This document shows, in pieces, positions 44,807 to 54,796 of a stretch of 64,000 bases of DNA. The first letter of the stretch is position 1. Each line of letters opens with the position of its first letter. The translations under genes and the position numbers were made by a program. The notes beneath the pieces were generated by a model, which did no database searches, had not been told where the DNA came from, and saw only the letters and a program-made list of their open reading frames with translations. This stretch comes from Portulaca oleracea (lineage: Eukaryota > Streptophyta > Magnoliopsida > Caryophyllales > Portulacaceae): the NCBI GenBank assembly GCA_029582165.1, contig CM055872.1:47814195-47878194 (forward strand), read 5' to 3'.

Positions 44807-45927
44807 TGATGTATGCAAGGCCCTAAGATCAAAGTATTGACCTCACAGTACACCACATTAACACAACTCGCACACAATCTGGCCTCAAAACAGAGAATCA
44901 AATGCAAATACACCCAACAGTCCTCAAAACAGAGAAACAACTATAACCTCCTCAAAACAGAGCACAAACACCAAAGCACAAATGGATGAAATGGATGATG
45001 ATAAAATGATGATCGAATGGACAAACTTACAATCAAATAGTAACCGAAGATAGTCTTGAGGCTCGAGCTGATATAGACCCACCACAGCTAGAACTCCAAG
45101 GGCAATGGACTGGAGGACCTCAATGGATACAAGCACACCACCATCGAGATTACCAAGCTCTACACCCACCAGAAGGATTGCCAAATCCTTGCTACTGTAG
45201 TAGAATTAACCAGAGATGAGAGTTTAACGTCACTCACAAACAAGAGGCTCAATCAAGGCACTCAAAATGCTATTAATTTCACTGATAGATGATCCTCACA
45301 AGCTGCCGATTACAAGCTATATAAACCTAGGGTTGAGCTGGATGATTAAGGGTTTCCCCTTGCTTAAGAAACTCACTAAGCATTAAGCTACTTAACTAAC
45401 TTAGTAAGCTAATTAAGCCTCATTACAAACTGGATTACCTCAAAATAAAAGGGAATAAAATGAAATAAATCCTAACAAACGCTTTTTCTTTATTACAAAC
45501 GGTTAAATCACCTCACAAGCTGGAAATGGCCTCAACAGCACGGAAGTGAGTCTTCATGGAGGACCTCAATGCAGGATCACCTCACAGAACTGGAATATCC
45601 TCAACAGCCTCAGTGATGTCTTCATGAGGACCTCGTAATCGCAAACATCTTCACCGAAATGGAAAGTCCTCAACAGCTCTAGAGTGAAGTCTTCAAAGTA
45701 CTGGTGAGGACCTCAATCCAAAGATATGGAATTGAGAAATAGCCTCACCATTTGGTTGGTCATTTGTGATGATCTTGCCGTTGTTGTTAGACGACCTCAT
45801 GACTTGTTGGACCATCATAAAGCACTCTTGGATGTCAGTGGTTGATGTGGTTGATGATGGCCTCAATGCTGATGTTAGTGAGGTCGTTGCTGCTCCTGAT
45901 ACTGGTTCTGATGGAGGACCTCCATCA
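44807..45927 (+). repeat. Candidate solo LTR
   Basis: The segment begins TGATG and ends CATCA, flanked by GAGGA (44802-44806) and GAGGG (45928-45932). It has a plus-strand TATA-like CTATATAAACC near 45319 and short repeats of CCTCAAAACAGAG and AGGACCTCAAT. The flanks rejoin into plausible LTR sequence. The weak target duplication and lack of a second copy keep this tentative. No genes inside. Confidence 0.4.
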
Positions 45928-46615
45928 GAGGGATTTTGGAACTGATCCGTTAGGATTACGTTCGAATACTATCAAGGGTCGCCACACGCGGGAGTGATGA
46001 CGGAACTTGGAAAGTATGCATCAGTATACCATTCGGGAGAGGGAAATTGATGCTAGCTATCCGTGCAATCCTCACACCTAATTACCGAATACCGATCAAC
46101 CCTAAAACTATGAAATCCACGCTTAAGTTAGGTTGAGTGGTTTTAGTTGATTCGATGGATTGTTTAGCACATCTTACCATGCCTCTTCATTATATGTCGA
46201 TACTCTTGGTGTCGGGTGGTTATAGATTATTTCTAAACATCGAATTAGAGGGGTATAGTTGGATTAATTGGACACTGATACACATTGACATGTGATTAGT
46301 ACAAGGAACAAGGAAAAGGAATAGCGAGCGAGAGTACTAGGAGTCCTACGATGACACATTTGACAAGATTGTAAGTGTTTAAACTTATAATTTCAGGATA
46401 CTAATTGTTGGACAACTTGTACATCAAATTGGGGTATAACATGGGTTAAGTAAGTTATGTTTTCTACTGGTTCATGAAAAAGAAAAAAGATACTTCACTT
46501 GAAACATGAAATTGGGTCAATGTGTATCTTACATGAGGATCTTAAACTAAAAAAAAGACCTCATTTGACTAACATATTCTTATCCTACATAGGGATCTTA
46601 AACTAAATAAAGCTA
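45928..46615 (+). mobile_element. Probable continuation of the interrupted LTR, then undefined spacer
   Basis: GGTGTCGGGTGGTTATAGATT and AAACATCGAATTAGA near 46210-46250 resemble GTGTCAGGAGGTTATGAATC and AAACATCGAATTGAGA near 44720-44755, so the region holds an internal repeat of the LTR. From about 46300 the sequence is AT-rich and could be the start of the CACTA relic. No gene seen. Confidence 0.35.
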
Positions 46616-46728
46616 GTGAATAAAGGTAAATTAAGCAACATTCATATGGTTGTGATTTTGTGTTATTACATTTGTGTTGTTATTCTTTTGTTTATGTTTA
46701 TAAGTATTTGGATAATTATGATGTTGGT

Positions 46729-46730
<2 letters not shown>

Positions 46731-46761
<31 letters not shown>
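46731..46761. repeat. (AT)n microsatellite
   Basis: About 30 bp of AT dinucleotides upstream of the CACTA-type coding segment. Confidence 0.95.
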
Positions 46762-46764
<3 letters not shown>

Positions 46765-46829
46765 TGTATTACTGAATCATGGCACAATCCATGAGTATTT
46801 AGTGGTCTATTTCGTTAATGTAGGAAAGA

Positions 46830-47294
46830 ATGAAGGACTTAGCAGTCCTACAAGAAGCAGGACTTTCTATTGATGATGAAGATCCATTTGACCAAGTGAT
46901 GCAGACTAAAAAGAGAAAAAAGGTTCTATTGTATGGAAGATGGGTGTCAATGAAGAATCTAAAGAAAACGGATAAAGAGAAAGGGGATGCTCCATCAGTT
47001 GTCATACCACAACAATATATAGATGCCTTAAAGTTGAGTTTAGCTGCTAAAATGCAAAAAGACTTGGAAGCTCAAAAGCAAAAAATGGCATTTGATATGA
47101 AACAAGAATTTGAAGCTCAGAAGGAGAAAATGGTGCTTGAAGTACAACAGGAGAAAATGGCACTTGAAGCTCAAAAGAACAAATTGGCTAATGATGTGAT
47201 TGAAAGGGCACTTGCTCAATTGCAAAAATTATTGCCAAACATGACAACTGAGATACTTGGACAAGATGTTGCGTCTTCTTTACTTGCTAAGTAA
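46830..47294 (+). pseudogene. CACTA element accessory protein, C-terminal exon
   Basis: A 154-codon frame from an ATG at 46830. It opens with EDPFDQVM and VLLYGRWV, the signature segment of the plant TNP1/Transposase_24-type protein of CACTA (En/Spm) elements, and continues with a Lys/Glu/Gln-rich coiled coil (QKDLEAQKQKMAFDM, repeated VQQEKMALEAQK) and a C-terminal LLPNMTTEI. TNP1-like proteins bind subterminal repeats and help excision. It is only the C-terminal part of the usual protein; the preceding AG at 46822-46823 may be a splice acceptor, so upstream exons may once have existed. No TNPD-type transposase is visible, so the element is a relic. Whether this exon is still expressed cannot be told. 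Confidence 0.7.
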
Positions 47295-47935
47295 TCGGCA
47301 TGCTCCGCTTGGTATGTATTTCTTCTTCTGTTACATCTCTTTCCATGCCATACCTTAATTTCGTGGTTTTTTCCTTATATATATATTTTTTTTTATTGCA
47401 ACTCAAAAAATACCATCTCTTGAGCAAGTTCTGATCATGTTTTGTTTTATTTGTGGTTTATTTCTTAATTGATTAATTTCAATTCTATATCAATTGTATA
47501 ACAATTACTATATTGACTTTTTGTTGGGTTTTCCTTCCTTTTTGTTTTTTTTTTGGTTTATTAGGTTTGCGATCATACATAGTAGCTGTTGGGTCATCCA
47601 TCCTCTCCTCAAGCATGATGAATATGCTAACTAGAAGTTTCATATGATCATTTTTAAATACTTTGGGAAAACTTATGTTCTTTTGAATTTTGGTTTGTAT
47701 ATATAATACTTTGAGGGGTATGGCTGACATGAACAATGGATATGATGGTTAACTTTTGGAATTATGAAGGTTATTGAAGTATGGTTGACATACACCATTG
47801 ATATGATATTTAATTTTTGTAATTATGAAGGTTGTTGAAGTACAATATCGGACTTTTTATTAATATGAATTGAGGAAGCTTTTTATATACTTTGTCAGTA
47901 TTGAGTTCAGCTTGGAATTTAGCTTTAAATAGATG
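47295..47935 (+). mobile_element. CACTA relic, untranslated and intronic sequence
   Basis: AT-rich sequence after the coding exon with short repeats of ATGGTTGACAT and TATGAAGGTTGTTGAAG. No other gene. Confidence 0.45.
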
Positions 47936-48220
47936 TTGCCCTGGATAAGAATATGTTAGTCAAAGCCTTTTGTAATTTGTTGCCATAGACAGAAAAATGT
48001 TGCAGTAGAGTCTAATGAAAAATGTTGCAATAGCCAAGGCTATAACAACAGTTTTTGCACCTTTGTGCAACAGTTTTGAAAAATGCTGCTATTGAGTCAA
48101 AAACTGTTGCAATAGGTCTAAGGAAAGACCGACAAAAGTGTTGCCTTAGGTCTATGGCAACAGTTTCAGGCAGCTTTGGCAACATATTTAGATGTTGCTA
48201 GAAGCCTTTTTTGTTGTACT
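47936..48220 (+). repeat. CACTA 3' subterminal repeats and terminus
   Basis: Repeated GTTGCAATAG, GCAACAGTTT and ATGGCAACAGTTTC in both orientations, ending in TTTTTTGTTGTACTG. Its complement, CAGTACAACAAAAAA, resembles the CACTACAACAAAA end of plant CACTA elements with one change. Such subterminal repeats bind TNP1-like proteins. Confidence 0.65.
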
Positions 48221-48697
48221 GTTGTGAGTGTGACTTGATTGATATTATGAGAATATTGGATAAAATGAGATAGGCGAAACCACTATATGTCCAAATACAT
48301 TGAACCAATTCATTTATCATTTTGGAAACAATTAATGTTATTTATCTTGATAAATTTTGTGCTTGGTTATTTGTCACATATTATCTAATATGATATGATG
48401 TGATATTATTCAGTTGCTTACTTATATTATTCATTGAGTATCATATCTAATTGATAAGGTGAGAGAATTACAAAGACAACATCTTGCGAGAATCCTATCA
48501 TTTAGATATCTAAACTAAGAGCTGATACATTCCTTCAACTCATTGATACTTCGACCTTGGTCCACTATAAATACAAGGAGTCATTGACCATTCAAGAGTA
48601 GTAGACACGAAAGCAAATATCTCACTTGAGCATTATTCTTTTTTACTATTGTTGAGTGTGAGATAAAAGAAAATTGTATTGAGCTATTGTTTATTCA

Positions 48698-49709
48698 TGG
48701 GGATGGTGAGGGTTCGAGGCAAGTAGCGTCGTACCTTTACCCGTACCCATTTTCAAAATCAATACCCTTACCCTTACCCATATTTAGCTGGTACTAAAAA
48801 TTAGTACCCTTACCCGTACCCACTGGGTACACTACTAAAAATATGTGTATTACCAACCACTTTTTTCCGACCAATTTAAAATGGTTGGAAAAACCAACCA
48901 TTTTAGCAATCATTTCATATTCCTACTATTTTCAAAAATTTTATGTGAGATAAAGGGTTGGAAATTCTAACCAATTTTACTAAAATGGTTGGAAATTTTT
49001 CCTAGCAACAATTTTTTCAACCATTTTCAAATAGTAGGAAAAATGATGGTAGGAAAAATTTCCAACCATTTTAGTAAAAGTGATTGGAATTTTCAACCCT
49101 TTATCCCACATAAAATTTTTGAAAAATAGTTGGAATTTGAAATGGTGGCTAAAATAGTTGGTTTTTCCAACCATTTTAAATTGGTTGGAAAAAGTGGTTG
49201 GTAATACAAATAATTTTAGTTGTGGTATGCGGGTATAACGGGTGTTATTCGGATATAAATAAAGATTAAATTATACCACCCATTTTATACTCATATGCAA
49301 AAATTTATGGATCGTATTCGGGTACTTCAATTATATTTTATCTAAACTAGCATCTTGATAACTAAATGGAAAAAGGAACGAGGAAGTCTAGATGTGTACT
49401 GAATCCTTTAGATATAATGCAATAATATTGGTTTAATTTTCATGGTTTTTTTTTTTTTTTTAATTATGAGCTGAATTATAGGCTAGGCTTGGAAGTCGAG
49501 TATGGACTGCAGGGAGTGTGATCGTTGTGTTGGTTTTTTAAGTACGGGTCGGGTACCCACAAGGTCCTCCTTTGTACCCGTACCCGTACCCGACCTGTAC
49601 CCAACCCGTGCCCACTTTTTTTTTTTTTTAAATAATAGTACCCATACCCGTTTTCCCCGGGTCGGGTTGGAGCGGGTACCCGCGGGTATGGGTATTATTG
49701 CCATCCCTA
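48698..49709. mobile_element. hAT-type MITE with a nested CACTA MITE
   Basis: Ends TGGGGATGGTGAG and CCATCCCTA are related to the hAT-type MITE at 14113 (TAGGGATGGCAA). Perfect 8-bp duplications TTTATTCA lie at 48690-48697 and 49710-49717. Subterminal TACCCGTACCC/GGGTACGGGT-type repeats mirror the GGGTCC repeats of the other MITE. No transposase. Confidence 0.9.
48830..49224. mobile_element. CACTA-type foldback MITE, 395 bp
   Basis: It starts CACTACTAAAAATATG and ends in the inverse of CACAACTAAAATTAT. The arms are near-complementary along most of the length (TTACCAACCACTTTTT, AATTTAAAATGGTTGGA), so the whole element folds into one hairpin. The 3-bp duplication GTA (48827-48829 and 49225-49227) and the CACTA terminus agree with the CACTA superfamily. 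Confidence 0.9.
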
Positions 49710-50022
49710 TTTATTCAGTTGAGTTGTTGAGATAATTATTGTTAGGAAGAGGATTAGGAGTTGAGAGGTCAACTTCCAACACTTAATTGAGAGGTGATAC
49801 TAAGTGGTTGGATCTTGAGAGTAGAGGAGACTCTAAGATTGTAAAAAGTCCATCCTAATAATAATTGGAGGTTAAATTCTATAGTTGGAGAACTATAGGC
49901 GGTGACATACTGCGAAATTCGAGTTCGGAGGAACATCATAAACAACTAATGTGTCTTGTCTTCTTTTAATTTCCGCTATTTATTTCCGCAATCTATTTAA
50001 CTAGCCTAATTAAACTTTAAAT

Positions 50023-50034
50023 TGGTATCAGAAC
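50023..50034 (+). other. Primer-binding site, initiator tRNA-Met type
   Basis: TGGTATCAGAAC, one change from the standard plant copia site TGGTATCAGAGC. It identifies the preceding 1.8 kb as a 5' copia LTR. Confidence 0.8.
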
Positions 50035-50082
50035 CTAAACTATTTGTCTGACTTTACCGTTTGTAGGATCGATCTCATGGTT

Positions 50083-52411
50083 ATTTTTTTTATAGATAAT
50101 TTTCGGGCATTAGCCCATTTATTCAATCAACCAAAGCCAAAGTGTCAATAAAGCACTGTTCACAAAAACTACCCAGATAGGAGCAGAACATAAGCAACAA
50201 AACCAGACAAAACAAACAGCCCATATCAGAGATTACAAAACATCATAAAGTAAAGGATCCCCAGTTGCTCTGATTTACTTGAAGATTGTAGGAATAACAT
50301 GGAAGATTGTTGCAATTGAGTCTGGTGTATATGGAATTGAAATTTTCCCTGTGGTCTACTAGGTAGCCACCCTCCATTTGATCTATCTGGTCACCTCAGT
50401 CGTGTCTAACTGAAGATTGTCATGAAATTTTTTGTTCATGTGCAATCAGATCACCCAAGGAATCAAAGAAGGAAGTGATCCAAATCCGAGACTTGACCTT
50501 GTTCCTGAAATATGAATTCACCAGCTCTCGAACATTGACCTTAAATCCATTGATTGCTGCAAAATTTAGCCCAAACAAAGCATAATTTCCTCCCACATGT
50601 ACATGCCAAATATATCTGCATTGTAGAAGGACATGACTGCAAGTTTCTTCCTCTATTCCGCAAAAAGGACATGAATCATCTTCATCATCCAACATATTTT
50701 TTTTCTTCAGCAAGCACCTTGTATTAAGTTTCCCTAAAAGAGCAACCCAAAGCATCATCTCCACGCGGGTAGGAGCCACATTCTTCCATACTGAACCAAC
50801 AAGAGAATTGACTTGGACATTTATAAGAATGGCATCTTCAACTTTCTTGTACAAGCTTTTGATAGTGAATGTCTTGTTATGATCCCGTACAATGCGATCC
50901 TCAGTGGTCCTCAGGGGATGGATGTTTTACAGCAGGTTGGTGAGCTTGAGTTCTCTTCCCAGTTCATCTAAATCCAACTTGCAAGCCCAAGATAACATCC
51001 ATCTCTAGGAATTTCCGTCAAACCAATCCATCTCACAGACCATTCTTTTCTTTTGGTTGGAAATGTTGTAGAAGGTGGGAAATTTCTCTCTTCAAATATG
51101 ATGGTTTAACCAAAGATCTTCCCAAAATCTTATTTTCATTATGTTTCCAAGGATTATGGTGAGCCCATTCTTGAAAGCATCTTACACAACACCCTTATTT
51201 TCAATAAAGACCGGATGTCTCCCCAAGGATAGGCTACTTTCTATTTGAGGGAGGAAGGCAATATTGCTCCATCCCCGTTATGAATGGATTTGATTAAATC
51301 CCTCCAAAGCGCTCCCTCCTCCGATATAAATCTCCACCACCATTTTGCTAGAAGGCTGAAATTTTTCGTCAGGATGTCTCCAACCCCCAACCCTCCTTTA
51401 TCCTTTGGTCTTTGTACAATTTCCCATCTAACCAAAGGATTCACTCTATTTTCGGATTTGCCACCTCACAGGTTTCTCCTTTGAATTTTGATAACCTCCT
51501 TAGCAACTAATTTTGGATTTTTGAACAAAGAAAGGTAGTATAGAGGCAAACGATTTAATACAACTTTGAGGATTACAAGTCTGCCAGCTTTAGAGAGTGT
51601 ATTTGACTTCTAGTTCTGTAATCTCCCTTGTAGCTTCTTAATAATAGGCTCCCAAGCTACTAACCTTCCCATGTTCATGCTAAGGGGAAACCCAAGATAG
51701 TTTATGGGTAATTCCACTAGCTTACATTGCAGCTCAAGCGCTCTCTTTTTGCTCCATCTTTTGTGCTTGCCAATCACTGCTAAATTGGATTTGTCATAAT
51801 TTATAGCCAGCTCAGAGAAGGTTTCGAAGGCTTGTAATGCAACTTTAATATTCATCAGTTGATTTTGATCAGCTCTTGAGAAGATTAAGTATCATCGGCA
51901 AACTGAAGGTGAGAAAGCCTTCTTTTATGTTTTCCAATCTCCACACTGCTTTGGTAACCTTTTTCGATACCATTTAGCAATAACATGTTTAAGCTTTCAA
52001 ATAATATAATAAATAAAAAGGGAGACGGCGGGTCACCTTGCCCGAGTCCTTTTCCTATCCTGAAAGGCTTCGTTGGGTTCCCGTTAATTACCACTGAAAT
52101 AGAAGTAGTATGACGGCATGCTTGTATCCAAGACAACCATTTTGCCCCAAAACCCATTTGCTCCATGATTTGTTGAAGAGCGTCCCAATTGACAGAATCA
52201 AAGGCTTAGTGAAAGTCGAGCTTAAATAGGACGATTTCTTTTTTTTTTTCTTTCTCTTTGCCCAACTAACCACTTAATTCGCTATTAGAGCACCATCAAG
52301 TATTTGCCTTCCTTCAACAAAGCCCAATTGAGCTTCCCCTACGAGTTTTGGCATGACCTTTTTCAATATGTTGATAGAATTTTGGAAATAATCTTGTAAA
52401 TACTACTAATC
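50083..52411 (-). mobile_element. 5'-truncated L1-type LINE
   Basis: The minus-strand 3' end is a poly(A) run (plus-strand T run at about 50084-50091) preceded by the GAATAAATGGGCTAATG text usual at plant LINE ends. The coding part begins inside the reverse transcriptase, so the 5' half is missing, the usual result of incomplete reverse transcription. It sits in the leader of the old copia element. Confidence 0.8.
50420..52335 (-). pseudogene. LINE reverse transcriptase and zinc-binding domain, broken
   Basis: Minus strand, right to left: RQILDGALIAN, then a frameshift at an A-rich run (plus T run near 52238-52248), then MEQMGFGAKWLSWIQACRHTTSISVVINGNP, RIGKGLGQGDPPSPFLF and the catalytic FADDT. 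A one-base shift directly after FADDT breaks the frame; LIFSRADQNQL follows in the next frame. The thumb/connector PKDKGGLGVGDI is at about 51400, and a C-terminal zf-RVT-type domain with CPFCGIEEETCSHVLLQC is near 50640-50700. These are reverse transcriptase hallmarks of plant L1-like LINEs. Endonuclease and ORF1 are missing. Confidence 0.85.
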
Positions 52412-52590
52412 AAAATTTTTTTTTATAATATAATTAGCGGTCATGCAAGCCCTTTATTCAGATAAAAAGTGCATAAAAGCACAAAAAGAACATACAACTC
52501 TTAAAGAGGCAATACACCCCAAAACACAATGCAAAGGGAGTTTTTTTTCATGGTGCAACTGTAGTTGGTTGGATTCGAGCATCTCAAATA
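52412..52590 (-). mobile_element. Second LINE 3' end fragment
   Basis: Minus strand: CTGAATAAAGGGCTTGCATG followed by an A-rich tail (plus T run about 52418-52427). It resembles the 3' end of the neighbouring LINE but is distinct. The 300 bp to its right (52591-52925) contains nothing I recognise. Confidence 0.5.
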
Positions 52591-52929
52591 TGTTCTATTT
52601 CATTTTTAGAAGGAGATCAAAAGTTCTGTTTCTACAGAATGTCAAATGGAGTTTCAATTTGGTGTCTTTAGCTTGGAAGGTGTCATTCGTTTGCATTATG
52701 CTATGAGGGTGGTCAGTGGTTGTTGGGTGTTGGTTAATTTCTACAGTTAATTCTCCTTTGCTGTGAATTGGTGTAGTTGAAGTCAGTGAGATGATGTTTC
52801 TTGGTTCAATTGGATGGGTGTGAGGATGCACATTGTCAAAGAGGACTTGCAGTTGCTTCTTTGGAATGAGGATTTTCTTCAAATGGTTCACATTAGTTTT
52901 GCCATGGAGTTTCTAATCAAAGTTATGGA

Positions 52930-54118
52930 TACAATTTTGTTGATTTTCCTTCTCCATTAAATATCTAACTATTCTTCTTTTAAAGATAAGATGAAGACGT
53001 TTTTACAAACCCACTACAACGGTGTTTGGGGGATTGTTATCCATGAACCAAATGTGATTGACAAAGCAAGACATGAGCACACAAATGATTATATGAAATC
53101 TGTCTCATTGAACTCAAGGGCTATGCACATCTTGTTTTGTGGAATTTCTCATAATATTCTTGAACAAGTTATTGGTTGTGAAAATATCAAAAATATTTTC
53201 TTCAAATTGTAATATTTGAAGTTTGCACTAACGTCCTTACCTAGTGTGTAGATCTTAATTGTGAAATTCACCCCCCTCAAGGGCATCAACAAGGTATTCG
53301 ACTATGTCCCACTCCTAACGTTCTTAGGGAAGTCCTTAACAAAGAGAACCCGATGGATTTTTAGAATCGATTGGAAGAACTCTACATGTCAAGGAGAATT
53401 GCCCACAAAATTAGGTTAAAGGCAAAACTTTACTCATACATAATGTTTGAAGGTACCTCTATTCAGCGACTTTTGAGTGAATTTAATCCTATTATAGTTG
53501 AGTTGGAGAGTCTCGATGAAGAAATGAAGGATGAAGATAATGTTATTTTGTTGGTTGTCTCTTTACTTTAATCCTACAAAAACCTCAAGGACATATTGTT
53601 TTAGAGTAAACATGAAACTTTATCCTTTGAATATGTTGAAACTATTCTAATGTCCAAAGAAAGATTTAATCTTGATTATAAATCTAATGGTGAAAGTTTG
53701 TTTGTAAGAGAGAACAAAACCTACCTCAAAGGCTGAAAAAACAAAAGTTTTTGCAACTATTATAGGAAACCTGGTCATGATATTACTATGTGTCGAAAGC
53801 TGAAAAAGAAAAAGGAACAATAGGTAATAATGATTATAATAAAGAAAGTTCTAGTTGCATTTGCTGAAGGTATTGACGATAATTTGTTTGTCTCATCTAA
53901 TAAGTGTTATTTCATCTTATTAGATCCTTGATTTGGGTTGTACTCATTATATGTGTCCTAATAAGGTTAGGTTTTCAATATATGATCTTATGGAGCATAG
54001 CACTGTTTACATGGGAAATAATGAGTCATGTAGTGTTTTGAGAAATTGTACTATTAAGGTCATAACTCATGATGACTCCATTAAAATATTATAGGATGTT
54101 CGCTATGTTCCTCATTTA
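52930..54118 (+). pseudogene. gag-pol: Old copia gag and protease, interrupted
   Basis: Decayed plus-strand coding sequence: a gag start YSSFKDKMKTFLQTHYNGVWGIVIHEP, later LKAKLYSYIMFEGTSI and EFNPIIVELESLDEE, a zinc knuckle CNYYRKPGHDITMC in which the second Cys is Tyr, and protease-like CTHYMCPNKVRFS and VYMGNNESC, then VRYVPHLKR. Several stops interrupt it, including one just before the protease Gly-Cys-Thr. These motifs are those of Ty1/copia of the Tork/TNT1 kind. The frame is cut at 54118 by the full-length copia element and resumes at 60085. It fits with the LTR and iMet primer site at 48220-50034. Confidence 0.8.
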
Positions 54119-54123
54119 AAACG
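54119..54123. repeat. Target-site duplication AAACG, left
   Basis: AAACG before the LTR; AAGCG follows the other LTR at 60080-60084 (one mismatch). Confidence 0.8.
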
Positions 54124-54776
54124 TGTTGGAAATATTTCAAGAGTATAAGACAATTATATAGCCTAAAGAATAAAGTATATTAAGTATAAGGATCATACAT
54201 AAGTGAAACAATAAGAATATGATCAACACGGGTAAAACAGGAAGCAACACGAGTCGTGTTGCCTTCCAGAGAGTAAGAAAACAATTCCGGGGATTAACAC
54301 GGGTCGTGTTGATTGCCAGGAATGTTTTAAATGCTAACGACTATATTATTTCGTGTAATTAGTTTTTGATATTATAATTAAGCACGATTATAATGATATT
54401 CCAATAGCTATATGACTTGACTTGGTCAAGGTCATATTAAGTTTGTGATCTTCCATTGAAGTCACTTGATTGTCCTTTGACTAGGGCATCCTAAGTGAGT
54501 TGGTATTCTCCTATAAATAGGAGACATCCTAGGCTATTTGAGACACACTAATCTAAGCAATCACATCTTCATTCTTGTCTAGACTGCAGCTATACTTGAG
54601 TGATTCAAGAGAGAAACTATTATTCTTGAGTGTTTACAAGTGCTAAGTTTTATCCTTTTGAACATTTACGGTATCGTAAATAGTTCTTAAGGAAATTGAG
54701 TATTAAGCCATAACTCTTAGTGTTATCTAAGCGAGTGTTCATTGTTTTATATACCGTTACTCCCTTTCCTCCAACA
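54124..54776 (+). repeat. 5' LTR of the copia element
   Basis: TGTTGGAAATATTTC to CCTCCAACA. TATAAATA at 54512-54519. Two palindromes, CAACACGAGTCGTGTTG (54245-54261) and AACACGGGTCGTGTT (about 54296-54310), lie 200-270 bp upstream. The segment TAAATAGTTCTTAAG at 54677-54691 is complementary to the sequence just after the LTR. Confidence 0.95.
54512..54519 (+). promoter_or_regulatory. TATA box of the copia LTR
   Basis: CTATAAATAGGAG, about 265 bp before the LTR end; the same box is at 59815-59822. Confidence 0.75.
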
Positions 54777-54777
54777 A

Positions 54778-54793
54778 TCTTAAGAACTATTTA
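54778..54793 (+). other. Putative self-priming site
   Basis: CTTAAGAACTATTTA (54779-54793) is the exact reverse complement of LTR bases 54677-54691; one more G-U pair is possible at 54778/54692. It lies where a primer-binding site must lie, two bases after the LTR, and no tRNA-like site is present. The start codon follows three bases later. Confidence 0.65.
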
Positions 54794-54796
54794 GCA

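Larger units (their letters stand above)
48220..50022 (+). repeat. LTR of an old copia element, with nested MITEs
   Basis: From TGTTGTGAGTG to the iMet-type primer site at 50023, with a TATA box TATAAATA at 48566-48573. The hAT MITE at 48698-49709 splits it. Without the MITE it is about 0.8 kb, a usual copia LTR size. The terminal CA is not clear. Confidence 0.6.
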
